Below, piece after piece: positions 16,981-25,573 of a stretch of 47,898 nucleotides of DNA; the first letter of the stretch is position 1; each line of letters begins with the position of its first letter. The notes beneath the pieces are model-generated. The model worked only from the letters and a program-made list of their open reading frames with translations. It made no database searches and was not told the origin of the DNA. Source of the DNA: an uncultured Rhodospirillales bacterium (lineage in GTDB: Bacteria; Pseudomonadota; Alphaproteobacteria; Reyranellales; Reyranellaceae); NCBI GenBank assembly GCA_945957125.1, contig CAMFJT010000016.1:1-47898 (forward strand), read 5' to 3'. A program made the position numbers and the translations under genes.

Positions 16981-18467
16981 TTCGTCACCTCGAGATGGGT
17001 CTGGGAATCGCTCACCCGCAGCCGGACGGGAAGGTCGATCTGGAAGGTCGAGCCCCGGCCGAGCTCGGAACGGACGGAGATGTCGCCGCCCAGCCGGCGT
17101 GCTAGCGCGCGGACATGGGCAAGGCCGATGCCCTCGCCCGGCCGGTCCTGCGCGCCGGCGCGGCGGAACAGCTCGAAGATGCGCTCACTGTCCTGCTCGG
17201 CAATGCCCCGGCCGTTGTCGCTGATGGCGATCGAGATCCGCCCGGGGGACTGGCTGACGACGATGGCGATGCGGCCGGGCCGGTCGCGCGCCAGGTACTT
17301 CACCGCGTTGTCGACGACGTTGCCCACGACCTGCTCGAGCGCCAGCCGGTCGGAGACGATGATCGGCGCCCTGTCGGGGACGGTGAGGGTGGCGTTGGCT
17401 TCGTCGAGCTGATGCTGCACCGACGCCGCGGTCGCGGCGAACAGCTTGACGAGGTCGACCGGCTCGGGATTGAGCGCGCGCCGGCCCTCGCGCGAGAGCT
17501 TGAGGATGGCGTTGATCAGCGTGTCCATGCGGCCGGTCGAGGCGCGGATGAAGCGGATCGCCTCGGGGATGTCCTCCAGCGCCGCGGCCTTCGCCCTGTC
17601 GGCCTGCATCGCATCGCCCTCGAGATAGCGCTTCAGCGCCTCGGCGCCGACCTCGAGCTCGCTGGTGAAGCCCATGATGTTCACCAGCGGCGAGCGCAGG
17701 TCATGGCTGACGATGTAGGCGAAGCGCTGGATCTCCTCGTTGGCGCGGGTGAGCGAGGTGGTGCGCTCGGCGACGCGCTCCTCGAGCGAGGCGTTGGCAA
17801 CCTGCAGCTCATGTCGCGCGGCGACGAGCTGGGCGGTGTACTGCACGACGACCCATGCCGCTCCGGCCGCGAACAGCACGATCAACAGCGCGCCTACACC
17901 CGACACCCAAAGCAGGAGCTCGCTGGCGCGGTTGAGGTCTGCGAGCCGTTCGGTCACCCGCGCCTCGGCGTCCTCGATCAGCCCGCCCAGGGTCTTGCGG
18001 GCGCGATCCATCGCCGCCTTGCCGCGATCGGTCCTGACCAGGGCCAGCGCCTCGTCCCGCCGGCCAGCCCGGGTCAGCTCGACCGTCTCGGCAAGCTCCG
18101 CCAGCTTCGCGTCGATGTCCCCGCGAAGCTGGCGCAGCCGTTCTTCCGAGCGGTCCTGAGCGTGGAAAAGGCCGCTCAGGCGCGCGAAGGCGTCGCGCAC
18201 GACGGGCAGCGCCGCGGTGTACGGCTCGAGGTAGCGCGCCTCGGCCGTCAGCACATAGCCGCGCTGCCCCGTCTCGGCATCGAGCAAGGCGGTCTGAATC
18301 ACGCCGGTGGCCATGCGCAGGTCGCGCTCACGGATGACCTCCTCGGTATGCGCGGCAGTGCGCGCCGTCAGCCAGCCGGCGGCGGCGACGATGAACAGAA
18401 GGGCCAGCACGCCCAGGAAGAGCAGCGCGACCGTGCGCCGGGCGAAGGCTGAGCTGAAGAGCGGCAT
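16977..18467 (-). CDS. CHASE3-domain sensor histidine kinase
   Basis: This 496-residue membrane kinase has a first membrane helix at 9-33, a helical extracytoplasmic CHASE3-type sensor (about 40-175; includes LLDAETGQRGYVLT, the family hallmark), and a second helix near 184-206. A coiled coil (ASLEERVAERTTSLTRANEE) leads to HisKA with AYIVSHDLRSPLVN (phospho-His about 251), and HATPase with NVVDNAVKYLA, ISDNGRGI and GEGIGLAHVR. The ligand of CHASE3 is unknown. It is the first gene of a four-gene minus-strand operon. The HisKA subtype resembles phytochrome-associated kinases that use Rcp1-type regulators, consistent with the next gene. Confidence 0.93.
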   Translation of the reverse strand: MPLFSSAFARRTVALLFLGVLALLFIVAAAGWLTARTAAHTEEVIRERDLRMATGVIQTALLDAETGQRGYVLTAEARYLEPYTAALPVVRDAFARLSGLFHAQDRSEERLRQLRGDIDAKLAELAETVELTRAGRRDEALALVRTDRGKAAMDRARKTLGGLIEDAEARVTERLADLNRASELLLWVSGVGALLIVLFAAGAAWVVVQYTAQLVAARHELQVANASLEERVAERTTSLTRANEEIQRFAYIVSHDLRSPLVNIMGFTSELEVGAEALKRYLEGDAMQADRAKAAALEDIPEAIRFIRASTGRMDTLINAILKLSREGRRALNPEPVDLVKLFAATAASVQHQLDEANATLTVPDRAPIIVSDRLALEQVVGNVVDNAVKYLARDRPGRIAIVVSQSPGRISIAISDNGRGIAEQDSERIFELFRRAGAQDRPGEGIGLAHVRALARRLGGDISVRSELGRGSTFQIDLPVRLRVSDSQTHLEVTK

Positions 18468-18595
18468 GCGATTTGAGTGAGGGAGTGGCGCGCATCATAG
18501 CGAAGCGGATGTGGCATGCAATTCAACGCGTTAAGTACGGTATCGAACTATATTCCGCGGTGCAACCACCTCCCACGGTCCGGCGTTTTTCGGCC

Positions 18596-18883
18596 ATGAT
18601 ATTTCCCAGCCTGACGGAGGCCGAGCGCCTGGCGCTCGAGGAGATGATTACGCGGGGACCGAGCCGTACCGTGGCTGTACCCATCCGCGGCCGGCTCGCG
18701 CTCTACAGGCTGATCGACGAAACGCCGCTGGGCTGGAGCATTACGGAACTGGGCCGGCAGGCACTGCAGGCCGCGCCGCCCGCGGCCGATACCGCTCCGA
18801 GCGAAAAGAAAGGCTCTTCGCGCGCCGGCGAAAACGGCCGCCACTACGGCAAGAAGACCCGCGACACATCCTGGTTCGGCTGA
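18596..18883 (+). CDS. Small hypothetical protein
   Basis: This 95-residue protein is not recognised. The first half (IFPSLTEAERLALEEMITRG ... ALYRLIDETPLGWSITELGR) looks like a short helix-rich domain with a LTELGRxAL-like end, reminiscent of small winged-helix fragments. The second half is a charged, disordered tail ending KKTRDTSWFG. The ATG at 18596 was chosen because the upstream extension to 18473 is low in conserved character; no good Shine-Dalgarno sequence supports either. It is divergent from the kinase operon. Confidence 0.5.
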   Translation: MIFPSLTEAERLALEEMITRGPSRTVAVPIRGRLALYRLIDETPLGWSITELGRQALQAAPPAADTAPSEKKGSSRAGENGRHYGKKTRDTSWFG

Positions 18884-18903
18884 TCTCGAGCCGCGCAAAA
18901 AAA

Positions 18904-18934
18904 GCCCGCCCTGCGGGGGAGCGTCAGGGCGGGC
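18904..18934 (-). terminator. Rho-independent terminator, U-tract on the minus strand
   Basis: The stem GCCCGCCCTG / CAGGGCGGGC has ten perfect pairs and an 11-base loop. Seven A residues (18897-18903) precede it on the plus strand, giving a U-tract for leftward transcripts. On the plus strand only TTCTACT follows. It would work best for minus-strand transcripts coming from the right, shielding the kinase operon promoter, and may also end the small plus-strand gene at 18883. Confidence 0.75.
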
Positions 18935-19044
18935 TTCTACTCTGAAGCACGGGTGCTCACTTCCCATGCCCTTCTTCAACGCACGGCCGCCGCCGGTGTT
19001 CCCTCGGCCGCCCGGATATCGTCCGGCATGGTAGCTTCCGGGTC

Positions 19045-19965
19045 ATGCTGCTCATCCTTCACCACTACGACTTCTCGAACTTCGCCGAAAAAGCCAGGTT
19101 GATGCTCGGATTCAAGGCGCTGGCCTGGTCCAGCGTCGAGCAGCCGCCGATCCTGCCCAAGCCCAGGCTCGTGCCGCTGACCGGCGGCTATCGCCGTATC
19201 CCGATCCTGCAGCAGGGTGCCGACCTATGGTGCGACACCCGCCTCATCGCCCACGAGCTCGAACGGCGCGCGCCCTCGCCGACATTTTTCCCGGACGGCA
19301 CGCGTGGCCACGGCGAGGCGATCGCCTGGTGGGCCGAGCACCAGCTCATGCGGCCCACGGCGCTGTTCGTGTCGGGCATCAACGCCGATCACATGCCGGA
19401 AGGTCTGCATGAGGACCGCGCCCGGCTTCACGGCTTGCCGCCGCCGTCGATCGAGGCCGTACGGGCAGCGGCGATCCGCAACCGGCATCTCGTGCGCCCT
19501 CAGATCCGCTGGCTGGCTCAGATGCTCGAGGACGGCCGGCCCTATCTGCTCGGCGAGAAGCCCTGCATTGCCGACTTCGCCGGCTACCATGTCGTCTGGT
19601 TCTATCGCGGCCGACATATCGATTGCCGTGCCGAGCTCGATTCCTACCCGAAGCTCCTCGCCTGGCGCGACCGCATGGCCGCGATCGGCCATGGCAGCCG
19701 CATCGAGATGGAACAGGACGAGGCCATCGCCATCGCCCGTGCCGCATCGCCCGCCGCGCCGCGCCCGTCCGATCCGCAAGAGGGCGATCCCCGTCCCGGC
19801 GAGAGCGCCCGCGTGCGGCCGTCGGACAATGCCCGCGACTGGACAGAGGGCGAGGTCCTGTTCATCGATGCCGACGAGATCTCGCTGCTGCGCCGCGACC
19901 CCGAGGTCGGCGAGGTCGCCGTGCACTTCCCTCGCCTCGGCTACGATTGGCGCCGCCGGCGCTGA
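19045..19965 (+). CDS. Glutathione S-transferase family protein with C-terminal extension
   Basis: This 306-residue protein has an N-terminal thioredoxin-like GST domain (LILHHYDFSNFAEKARLMLG, then GGYRRIPILQ with the cis-Pro) and an all-helical GST C-terminal domain (about 85-225, with PYLLGEKPCIADFAGYHVVW). About 80 residues follow that include a disordered PAAPRPSDPQEGDPRPG segment and a short beta-rich end (EVLFIDADEISLLRRDPEVG). Typical GSTs are about 200-220 residues, so the tail is an addition of unknown role. It is probably a cytosolic conjugation or redox enzyme; the substrate is unknown. Confidence 0.85.
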   Translation: MLLILHHYDFSNFAEKARLMLGFKALAWSSVEQPPILPKPRLVPLTGGYRRIPILQQGADLWCDTRLIAHELERRAPSPTFFPDGTRGHGEAIAWWAEHQLMRPTALFVSGINADHMPEGLHEDRARLHGLPPPSIEAVRAAAIRNRHLVRPQIRWLAQMLEDGRPYLLGEKPCIADFAGYHVVWFYRGRHIDCRAELDSYPKLLAWRDRMAAIGHGSRIEMEQDEAIAIARAASPAAPRPSDPQEGDPRPGESARVRPSDNARDWTEGEVLFIDADEISLLRRDPEVGEVAVHFPRLGYDWRRRR

Positions 19966-20005
19966 CGCACTGTTGCGCGCGACGCAATGAAGCGCGCGAG
20001 GGCTT

Positions 20006-21199
20006 TCAGCGACAGGCCTCGCCAAGCGGCGGGGCGAGCAGGTCGGCGAACTTCTTCGAGCCGGATGGCACGAAGTGAATCATGTTCTTGAAGTCGCTCT
20101 TCTCGAACGTCGCCATCGGGATGTCGATGTAGGTGTCGCCCAGCTTGGCGGCCTCGCGCTTGACGACAGCGTTCAACCGCTGGACGTCCTCCCAGAGCGG
20201 CGGATCGGCCTTGGCGTTCATCGGCTGGCTGATCCACACCGTCTTGATGCCGCGCTCGCGGTTGATCGCGGAGATGGTGCGGACGTTGCGCGCATAGATC
20301 GCCTCGAGCGCGAGATCGGGACCGATCACCGGTTCCTTGTGCGTCGAGGCCGGTGCCGGCCGCACCGTGTCGACGGCATCGGCCAGCCATCGCCCGAGTG
20401 TCGAGAAGACCGGCGAGGCCGACATCCATTGCCGTCCGAGCCGCCGCGCATAAAGCGCATCGACGAGCCAGGGCATCTGATAGTCCGCGTAGCCCGGATC
20501 GAGAGCGCCCATATGCGCGTTCATCAGCTCGCCCCAGCCCATGCTGTAGGCCGCGCAGCGCGGCTTCTCGCCATAAGGTGTCTGGTAGAAGGCGGTCTGG
20601 ATGACGTGCCCGGCACTCGAATAGCCGGCCACCGCATGATTGAGCACGACGTACCGGTCGCCGAGGTTCTTCTCCAGCAGATTGGGCCACGCCTGGTCCT
20701 CGCGCGCATACGCGTCGTAGGCATTCGAGCCGCCGAACAGCTCGATGACGGCTTTTCCGTCAAGCGACTGCGGCGTGCGATCGGGGCCGCGCAGACCCTG
20801 CTTGTTGTGATGGATGCCGCCGAGCTCCCACTGGCCGTCGACCGACGGCTTTAGCACCACCTGCAGCAGCGGATGCCAGTCGACCGGCTGGTCGACCCGC
20901 TCGTCGTCGGGCATCAGCGCATTGGGGGGCGCCAGGCCGACCTTGTAGAGCAGCCCCGCCCCCATGCCGAGGCCGGTTTCCACCGTGGCGAGCAGGAGCA
21001 GGATCACGGCGAGCGCGCGGAACCACGAGAACACCACCGCGGCCGCGATCAGGCCGCCGAGATACGTGAAGTACCAGGCGCGCATCGTATCGGCGTGCAG
21101 CTTGCCCTGCAGATAGAAATAGATCGCGCCGGCCGCGACGATCAGCGCCAGCAGGCAGGCCCAGGCCACGATCGGTCGCCATGCGGATCGATTCTTCAT
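20006..21199 (-). CDS. Membrane SGNH-hydrolase-like protein, paralogue 1 (Asp lost)
   Basis: This 397-residue protein has about three N-terminal membrane segments (about 10-30, 40-60 and 62-82) and a periplasm-facing SGNH/GDSL-like domain. The nucleophile block is IELFGGSNAYDA (family GGSTT), and Gly/Asn blocks follow in NHAVAGYSS and SMGWGELMNA. The C-terminal catalytic block reads DFKNMIHFVPSG where DxxH is expected, so the Asp is replaced by Asn; the neighbouring paralogue keeps D-I-G-H. Such proteins deacetylate or acylate envelope glycans in other systems; here the substrate is unknown. It starts six bases past the stop of paralogue 2, in one operon. Confidence 0.8.
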   Translation of the reverse strand: MKNRSAWRPIVAWACLLALIVAAGAIYFYLQGKLHADTMRAWYFTYLGGLIAAAVVFSWFRALAVILLLLATVETGLGMGAGLLYKVGLAPPNALMPDDERVDQPVDWHPLLQVVLKPSVDGQWELGGIHHNKQGLRGPDRTPQSLDGKAVIELFGGSNAYDAYAREDQAWPNLLEKNLGDRYVVLNHAVAGYSSAGHVIQTAFYQTPYGEKPRCAAYSMGWGELMNAHMGALDPGYADYQMPWLVDALYARRLGRQWMSASPVFSTLGRWLADAVDTVRPAPASTHKEPVIGPDLALEAIYARNVRTISAINRERGIKTVWISQPMNAKADPPLWEDVQRLNAVVKREAAKLGDTYIDIPMATFEKSDFKNMIHFVPSGSKKFADLLAPPLGEACR

Positions 21200-21205
21200 C
21201 GCCCC

Positions 21206-22498
21206 TCACCTTCCTCCGGCAGCCACGCCGTCGCAAGCCGCCGCCACGGCCGGCGCAAGGAGCTCCGCGAACCGGCGGGAGCCGGACGCCACGAAATGGC
21301 CGATGTCAAAGAAATCCTCCGGCCCGAAGCGGTCGGCCGGCACGTCGACATAGATGTCGCCCAGCGCCTCCGCCTCGCGCCGCAGGATGCCGTTCAGCCG
21401 CTCGACAAGAGACCATATGGCGTTAGGGGGAACGAACAGGACCCAACCGTCCGTCCGCTCGCGCGACAGCCGCTCGCGGCTCATCACCTGACCGATCCAC
21501 AGGGTGCGGACGCCCCGCGCGCGATTGATCGCCGAGATGGTGTGGATGTTGCGCACATAGATCGTCTCGAGCGCGGGATCGGGCGCATCGCTCGGCGCAC
21601 CGGGCGGCGGTCCGGTCGGACGCACGGTGTCGGCGGCCTGCACCAGCAGCCGGGTCGCCAGCATCACGGTCGGGGAGACCCGGCGCGCCATGCCGTCCAT
21701 CCGCCGCACGTTGAGCGTGTCGGCCTGGCTGCGCACCTGGTAGTCGGCATAGCCCGGATCGAGGCCGCGGATATGGGCATTGGGTAGCTCGTTCCAGCCG
21801 AGATAGTAGATCGCGCAGGCCGGCTGCTCGCCGTAAGGGCGGTCGTAGAAGGCGGTCTGCACGACATGCAGCGCCGACGAGAAGGCCGGCACGCCGTGAT
21901 TGATCACCGCATAGCGGTCGGCACCGAGCAACGTCTCAAGGATGTCGCCCCAGGTCTCGCCGTCCTCCGCGCCCACGTCGTAGGTGGTCGAGCCTCCGAA
22001 CAGCTCGATCGCGATACGCTCGCGCACCGACTGGGCCGTGCGCTCGCGCCCGCGCAGGCCTTGCGCATTATGGTAGCCGTCGGTCAGGCCCCAGTCGCCC
22101 GTACGCGACGGCACAGGCACGGTCTGGAGCAGCGGATGCCAGGCGAAGTTGCGGTAGAAGGTAAGCGCATTCGCCGGCAGCAGCGTCGCTCGCCCGATGC
22201 CGAGGCCGTGCAGGGCCGCCGAACCGAAGCCCAGCCCGATCTCGATCGCCGCGATGGAGAGCGGGATCGCCGCCAGTCGCGGTAGCGGCACCAGCAGGAG
22301 AGCGATCGCGAGCAGCGCGGCGAGATAGAGCAAATAGAGCGCACGCGGCGAGTCGGCACCGAGCCTGCCGGTAAGGGAGAGGAACAGCGCCGCCGATGCC
22401 ACGAGCGCGCCGAGCAGGAGCGCCGCGAGGACCGCGAGCGTGCGCTCGAAACGATACGGCCTGGCCAGGCCGAGATAGCCCAGCACCCGGCGCGTCAC
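21206..22498 (-). CDS. Membrane SGNH/GDSL hydrolase, paralogue 2
   Basis: This protein of about 430 residues has the same build as its downstream neighbour: three to four N-terminal membrane helices, then an SGNH domain with IELFGGSTTYDV (Ser nucleophile), NHGVPAFSS (Gly block), YYLGWNELPNAHI (Asn block) and DFFDIGHFVASGS (Asp-His). All expected catalytic residues are present. The GTG at 22498 was chosen because the longer frame to 22642 overlaps the upstream dehydrogenase by 50 bases with no conserved character; this start is not certain. Substrate unknown, probably an acylated envelope glycan. Confidence 0.8.
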   Translation of the reverse strand: MTRRVLGYLGLARPYRFERTLAVLAALLLGALVASAALFLSLTGRLGADSPRALYLLYLAALLAIALLLVPLPRLAAIPLSIAAIEIGLGFGSAALHGLGIGRATLLPANALTFYRNFAWHPLLQTVPVPSRTGDWGLTDGYHNAQGLRGRERTAQSVRERIAIELFGGSTTYDVGAEDGETWGDILETLLGADRYAVINHGVPAFSSALHVVQTAFYDRPYGEQPACAIYYLGWNELPNAHIRGLDPGYADYQVRSQADTLNVRRMDGMARRVSPTVMLATRLLVQAADTVRPTGPPPGAPSDAPDPALETIYVRNIHTISAINRARGVRTLWIGQVMSRERLSRERTDGWVLFVPPNAIWSLVERLNGILRREAEALGDIYVDVPADRFGPEDFFDIGHFVASGSRRFAELLAPAVAAACDGVAAGGR

Positions 22499-22592
22499 GC
22501 CCTGTCCCAGCGAGCGAACGATCGTCTTGCGCTGGGCGCGCGCGACTGGAGTGGCGCGCCCCCAGCGGAACGCATCACCGGCGGCGGCGGGC

Positions 22593-23999
22593 TCAACGCT
22601 CCACGGCCTTCCGTTCGGCGTCGCTGATCGGCAGCGAGGCAAGCTCGGCCAGGGAGATCGGTTTCACCGGCGGTCGCAGCCGGTAGTAGCCGACCTCGGC
22701 GGGGTTCGATCGGCGCTGCTCGGCGATCAGCTCGGTCACCGTGAGGCCGCACAGCCGGCCCTGGCAGGGCCCCATGCCGCAGCGCAGGAACGCCTTCATC
22801 TGATTCGGCCCCTCGCAGCCGAGATCGGCTGCGTCGCGAACCTGCCGGGCGGTCACCTCCTCGCAACGGCAGACGATGGTGTCGCCGACGGGACGGCGAT
22901 GCCCAGGCGCCGGCTGATACAGCACGTCGAGAAATGCCCGGCCCATCTCCTCGCGCGCCAGCCGCTGGCGGATCGCCTGAACCTGGGGCAGGATCGCGTC
23001 GGGCTTCAGCGCCGCCACCGCCGCGATCGCGGCGATCCGTCCGCGCTCCGCCGCCGCCGTGCCGCCCGCAATACCCGCGCCGTCACCCGCGACGGCGATG
23101 CCGGGGATGGAGGTACCAAAATCCTGGTCGACCACCGGCTCGAAGCAGAGCTGGCGGCCGTTCCAACGATGCGCCACGCCCGCCGCGAGCGCGAGGTTCA
23201 CGTTGGGCACGACGCCGTGATGGAGCAGCAGCAGGTCGGCTTTCATTCGCCGCTCGCCCGACGCCGAACCGAACGCCACCTCGGCGAACCTGTCCCTGCC
23301 GTGCGCCTCGACACGATCGACGCGGATCACGGGGACCTTCGCCTTCACCTCGCGCAGCAGGGCGAGCCCCTTGGACCAGTACGGCGACAGGGCGAAATCC
23401 GGCAGGTGCCACGCCGCACGCAGCCAGTTCATCCGCGGCGCGGTGTCGAGGATCGCCTCGATCTTCGCTCCGGCGCGCAGGAGCTGGGCGGCGAGCAGCC
23501 AGAGCAGCGGCCCCGCCCCGGCCATCACGGTGCGGCCATCCGGCACGAGCCCCTGCGCCTTGAGCGCGGTCTGCGCAGCACCTGCGGTCATCACGCCCGG
23601 CAAGGTCCAGCCCGGGATCGGAAGCGGCCGTTCCAGCGAGCCGGTCGCGACGATCACCTGCCGGGCTTGAATCAAGCGCGCTTTCCCCGCGATCGACACG
23701 CCGACGCGCCGCGCCGGATCGAGACTCCACACGATAGCGCCGTTGACGATCACAGCGCCGCTTGCCCTGGCTTCGTCCACGAGCCCGACGCCCGCCCAGT
23801 AATCCGCACCCAGAATGGCGCGATCCTCGACCGGCGTCGCCGTGATGCCGCGATAGATCTGGCCGCCGACGCCGGCGTTCTCGTCGAACAGCACCGTCTG
23901 CACCCCGGCGCGCGCCGCCAGCGCTGCCGCCGCAAGCCCCGCCGGGCCGCCGCCGATGACCACGAGATCACAGGACGACGGGAGATCGGCGGCGTTCAT
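22593..23999 (-). CDS. FAD/NAD(P)-binding oxidoreductase with BFD iron-sulfur domain (alpha subunit, HcnB-like)
   Basis: This 468-residue flavoprotein has an N-terminal dinucleotide fold (LVVIGGGPAGLAAAALAARAG), a second nucleotide site (VMAGAGPLLWLLAAQLL) and VAGDGAGIAGG for FAD. The C-terminal BFD-like [2Fe-2S] domain (about 385-440) has Cys in CRCEE, FLRCGMGPCQG and RLC. This build matches HcnB, opine oxidase subunit A and the alpha subunit of heteromeric D-hydroxyproline or L-proline dehydrogenases. It passes electrons from the amine-oxidising subunit. The ATG at 23999 was chosen as the one just before the flavin motif. It is separated from the small FeS subunit by a 172-base gap filled with an inverted repeat. 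Confidence 0.9.
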   Translation of the reverse strand: MNAADLPSSCDLVVIGGGPAGLAAAALAARAGVQTVLFDENAGVGGQIYRGITATPVEDRAILGADYWAGVGLVDEARASGAVIVNGAIVWSLDPARRVGVSIAGKARLIQARQVIVATGSLERPLPIPGWTLPGVMTAGAAQTALKAQGLVPDGRTVMAGAGPLLWLLAAQLLRAGAKIEAILDTAPRMNWLRAAWHLPDFALSPYWSKGLALLREVKAKVPVIRVDRVEAHGRDRFAEVAFGSASGERRMKADLLLLHHGVVPNVNLALAAGVAHRWNGRQLCFEPVVDQDFGTSIPGIAVAGDGAGIAGGTAAAERGRIAAIAAVAALKPDAILPQVQAIRQRLAREEMGRAFLDVLYQPAPGHRRPVGDTIVCRCEEVTARQVRDAADLGCEGPNQMKAFLRCGMGPCQGRLCGLTVTELIAEQRRSNPAEVGYYRLRPPVKPISLAELASLPISDAERKAVER

Positions 24000-24032
24000 T
24001 GCCTTCCCGTGCCTGCATGGCAGAAAGCCCCC

Positions 24033-24143
24033 GTCGTCCCGACCGGAGCCGAGCGGAGCGAGGCGTAGCGAAGGGACCTCCTCATGCAACGCCGGCCCAG
24101 AAAAACAGGTCCCTCGACTACGCTTCGCTTCGCTGGGGACGAG
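24033..24143. repeat. Imperfect inverted repeat inside the dehydrogenase operon
   Basis: The left arm (about 24033-24079) carries GAGCGGAGCGAGGCGTAGCGA and ends GGGACCT. The right arm (about 24107-24143) begins AGGTCCCTCGACTACGCTTCG. Arms pair over roughly 30 bases with several mismatches. It fills the gap between the [2Fe-2S] subunit and the FAD/BFD subunit, where one expects near-contiguous genes. It could lower or process the downstream mRNA. Confidence 0.75.
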
Positions 24144-24171
24144 GGAAGAGGTGAAGTCAAAAATCTGCTGA

Positions 24172-24465
24172 TCATCGCCCCGCCTCGCGGCGGCCAAGCT
24201 GCGTCTCCACGGCCATCCCCTCGCGCACCGGCACCAGGCAGCCCTGGCGGCTGCCGACGCCGTCGATCGTCACCAGGCAGTCGAAGCAGACGCCCATCAG
24301 GCAGTACGGCGCGCGCGGCGCGCCGGTGACCGGCGTCGTGCGGCAATGGTCGATGCCGGCGGCCAACAGCGCAGCCGCCACGGTGTCGCCGCTGCGGGCG
24401 CGCACCGGCTTGCCGTCGACCTTCAGCATCACCTCTGTGCCGGTGCTACCCAGCCGCTTGAACAT
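24172..24465 (-). CDS. Small [2Fe-2S] subunit (HcnA-like, gamma)
   Basis: This 97-residue ferredoxin-like protein of the Fer2_4 type starts MFKRLGSTGTEVMLKVDG. Cys ligands are visible in GIDHCRTTPV, PYCLMGVCFDC and RQGC. It corresponds to HcnA and to the gamma subunit of hydroxyproline dehydrogenase complexes, linking the two flavin subunits. It overlaps the end of the DAO subunit gene by 20 bases, which indicates coupled translation and equal amounts. Length is normal for the family. Confidence 0.9.
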   Translation of the reverse strand: MFKRLGSTGTEVMLKVDGKPVRARSGDTVAAALLAAGIDHCRTTPVTGAPRAPYCLMGVCFDCLVTIDGVGSRQGCLVPVREGMAVETQLGRREAGR

Positions 24466-25570
24466 GGAACCTCCGCGCGCTGAAGGGAGCGACCAGCGAC
24501 TTGTCGAGCGCCCCGCGCGCGATCATCGGCGCCACGGTGAGCGCGTGGTTGGCGCACAGCGTCACGCCGGAATGGCAGCACAGCACGAACGCGCCGGGAT
24601 GGCTTTCCGACTCGTCGTAGATCGGAAAGCCGTCCTGGGTCATCACGCGGATCGCGCTCCAGGTCCGCACCACGTTGACGTTGGCGAGCAGCGGGAACTG
24701 GCGTACCGCGCGTTCGACCTCGGTGGCGCTGACACCGAGCGTCAGCCCGGCCGGATCGGTGCTCTCTTCCTTGGAATCGCCCACCATCACCGTCCCTTCG
24801 TCGGTCTGGCGCAGCGTGACGACGGGATAGTGCAGGAACGGCCGCAAGCGCTCGGTCACCACGATCTGCCCACGCTCGGGCCGCATCGGCGCTTCGAGCC
24901 CGACCATCGGCGCGAGCTGCATGTTCGCATTGCCGGCCGCGAGGGCCACCTTCCCGGCGCGAATCTCGCCCTGCGCCGTAGCGAGCCGGAACTCCCCGCC
25001 TTGCTTGACGATGGTCTCGACCCGATGGCTCGGCAGATAGGTCACGCCGCGCGCGGCGATCGCGGTATGCAGCGTGCGGAACAGGCGCAGCGAATTCACG
25101 TGGCCGTCGAGCGGGCAATAGCTTGCGCCGACGACCTCGGGCCCGATGTCGGGCAGCATCCGCGAGAGCCGGGAGCGGTCGAGCATCTCGGTCTTGTAAG
25201 CAACGATGCCCGGCTGGCCGTGCAGGCGATGCAGGGCATCGGCCCGTGCCTCGAACTCCTTCTCGGACAGGCAGAGATGGAAGCCGCCCGGCCTCTGGAA
25301 GCAGACATCGAGGCCCGTCTCCTGCTTGAGCAGGTCGGCAAAACCACCCCAGGCGTCGGACGAGCGGATCGTCCAGCCGGCATAGGCGGCGAGGCCCAGC
25401 CCTTTGCTCTGCACCCAGACCAGCGCGAAGTTGCCGCGCGAGGCACGCACTGCGCGATCGCCCTCGTCGAGCAGAGCCACGCGCAGGCCCTCGCGCGCCA
25501 GCCCCCACGAGGTCGCGGCACCGACGAGTCCCCCGCCGACGACCGCAACGTCGTATTCCCCGGCAGCCAT
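24446..25570 (-). CDS. FAD-dependent amine dehydrogenase (DAO family, beta subunit, HcnC-like)
   Basis: This 374-residue flavoprotein has YDVAVVGGGLVGAATSWGLA at the N-terminus (FAD), ASRGNFALVWVQSKG, which resembles beta subunits of D-hydroxyproline dehydrogenase, and a C-terminal GAFVLCCHSGVTLCANHAL. It belongs to the D-amino-acid oxidase / sarcosine oxidase fold and oxidises a C-N bond in an amino acid, opine or glycine. Which one cannot be told from sequence; HcnC (glycine to cyanide), opine oxidase B and hydroxyproline dehydrogenase are the close options. The start lies three bases after the histidine phosphatase stop. Confidence 0.88.
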   Translation of the reverse strand: MAAGEYDVAVVGGGLVGAATSWGLAREGLRVALLDEGDRAVRASRGNFALVWVQSKGLGLAAYAGWTIRSSDAWGGFADLLKQETGLDVCFQRPGGFHLCLSEKEFEARADALHRLHGQPGIVAYKTEMLDRSRLSRMLPDIGPEVVGASYCPLDGHVNSLRLFRTLHTAIAARGVTYLPSHRVETIVKQGGEFRLATAQGEIRAGKVALAAGNANMQLAPMVGLEAPMRPERGQIVVTERLRPFLHYPVVTLRQTDEGTVMVGDSKEESTDPAGLTLGVSATEVERAVRQFPLLANVNVVRTWSAIRVMTQDGFPIYDESESHPGAFVLCCHSGVTLCANHALTVAPMIARGALDKSLVAPFSARRFHVQAAG

Positions 25571-25573
25571 CGC

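Noticed and set aside
22593-25570. Naming the dehydrogenase hydrogen cyanide synthase
   Set aside because: HcnABC, opine oxidases and hydroxyproline dehydrogenases share this build; sequence reading alone cannot separate them, and the context (LysR, cupin, phosphatase) is not that of hcn operons.
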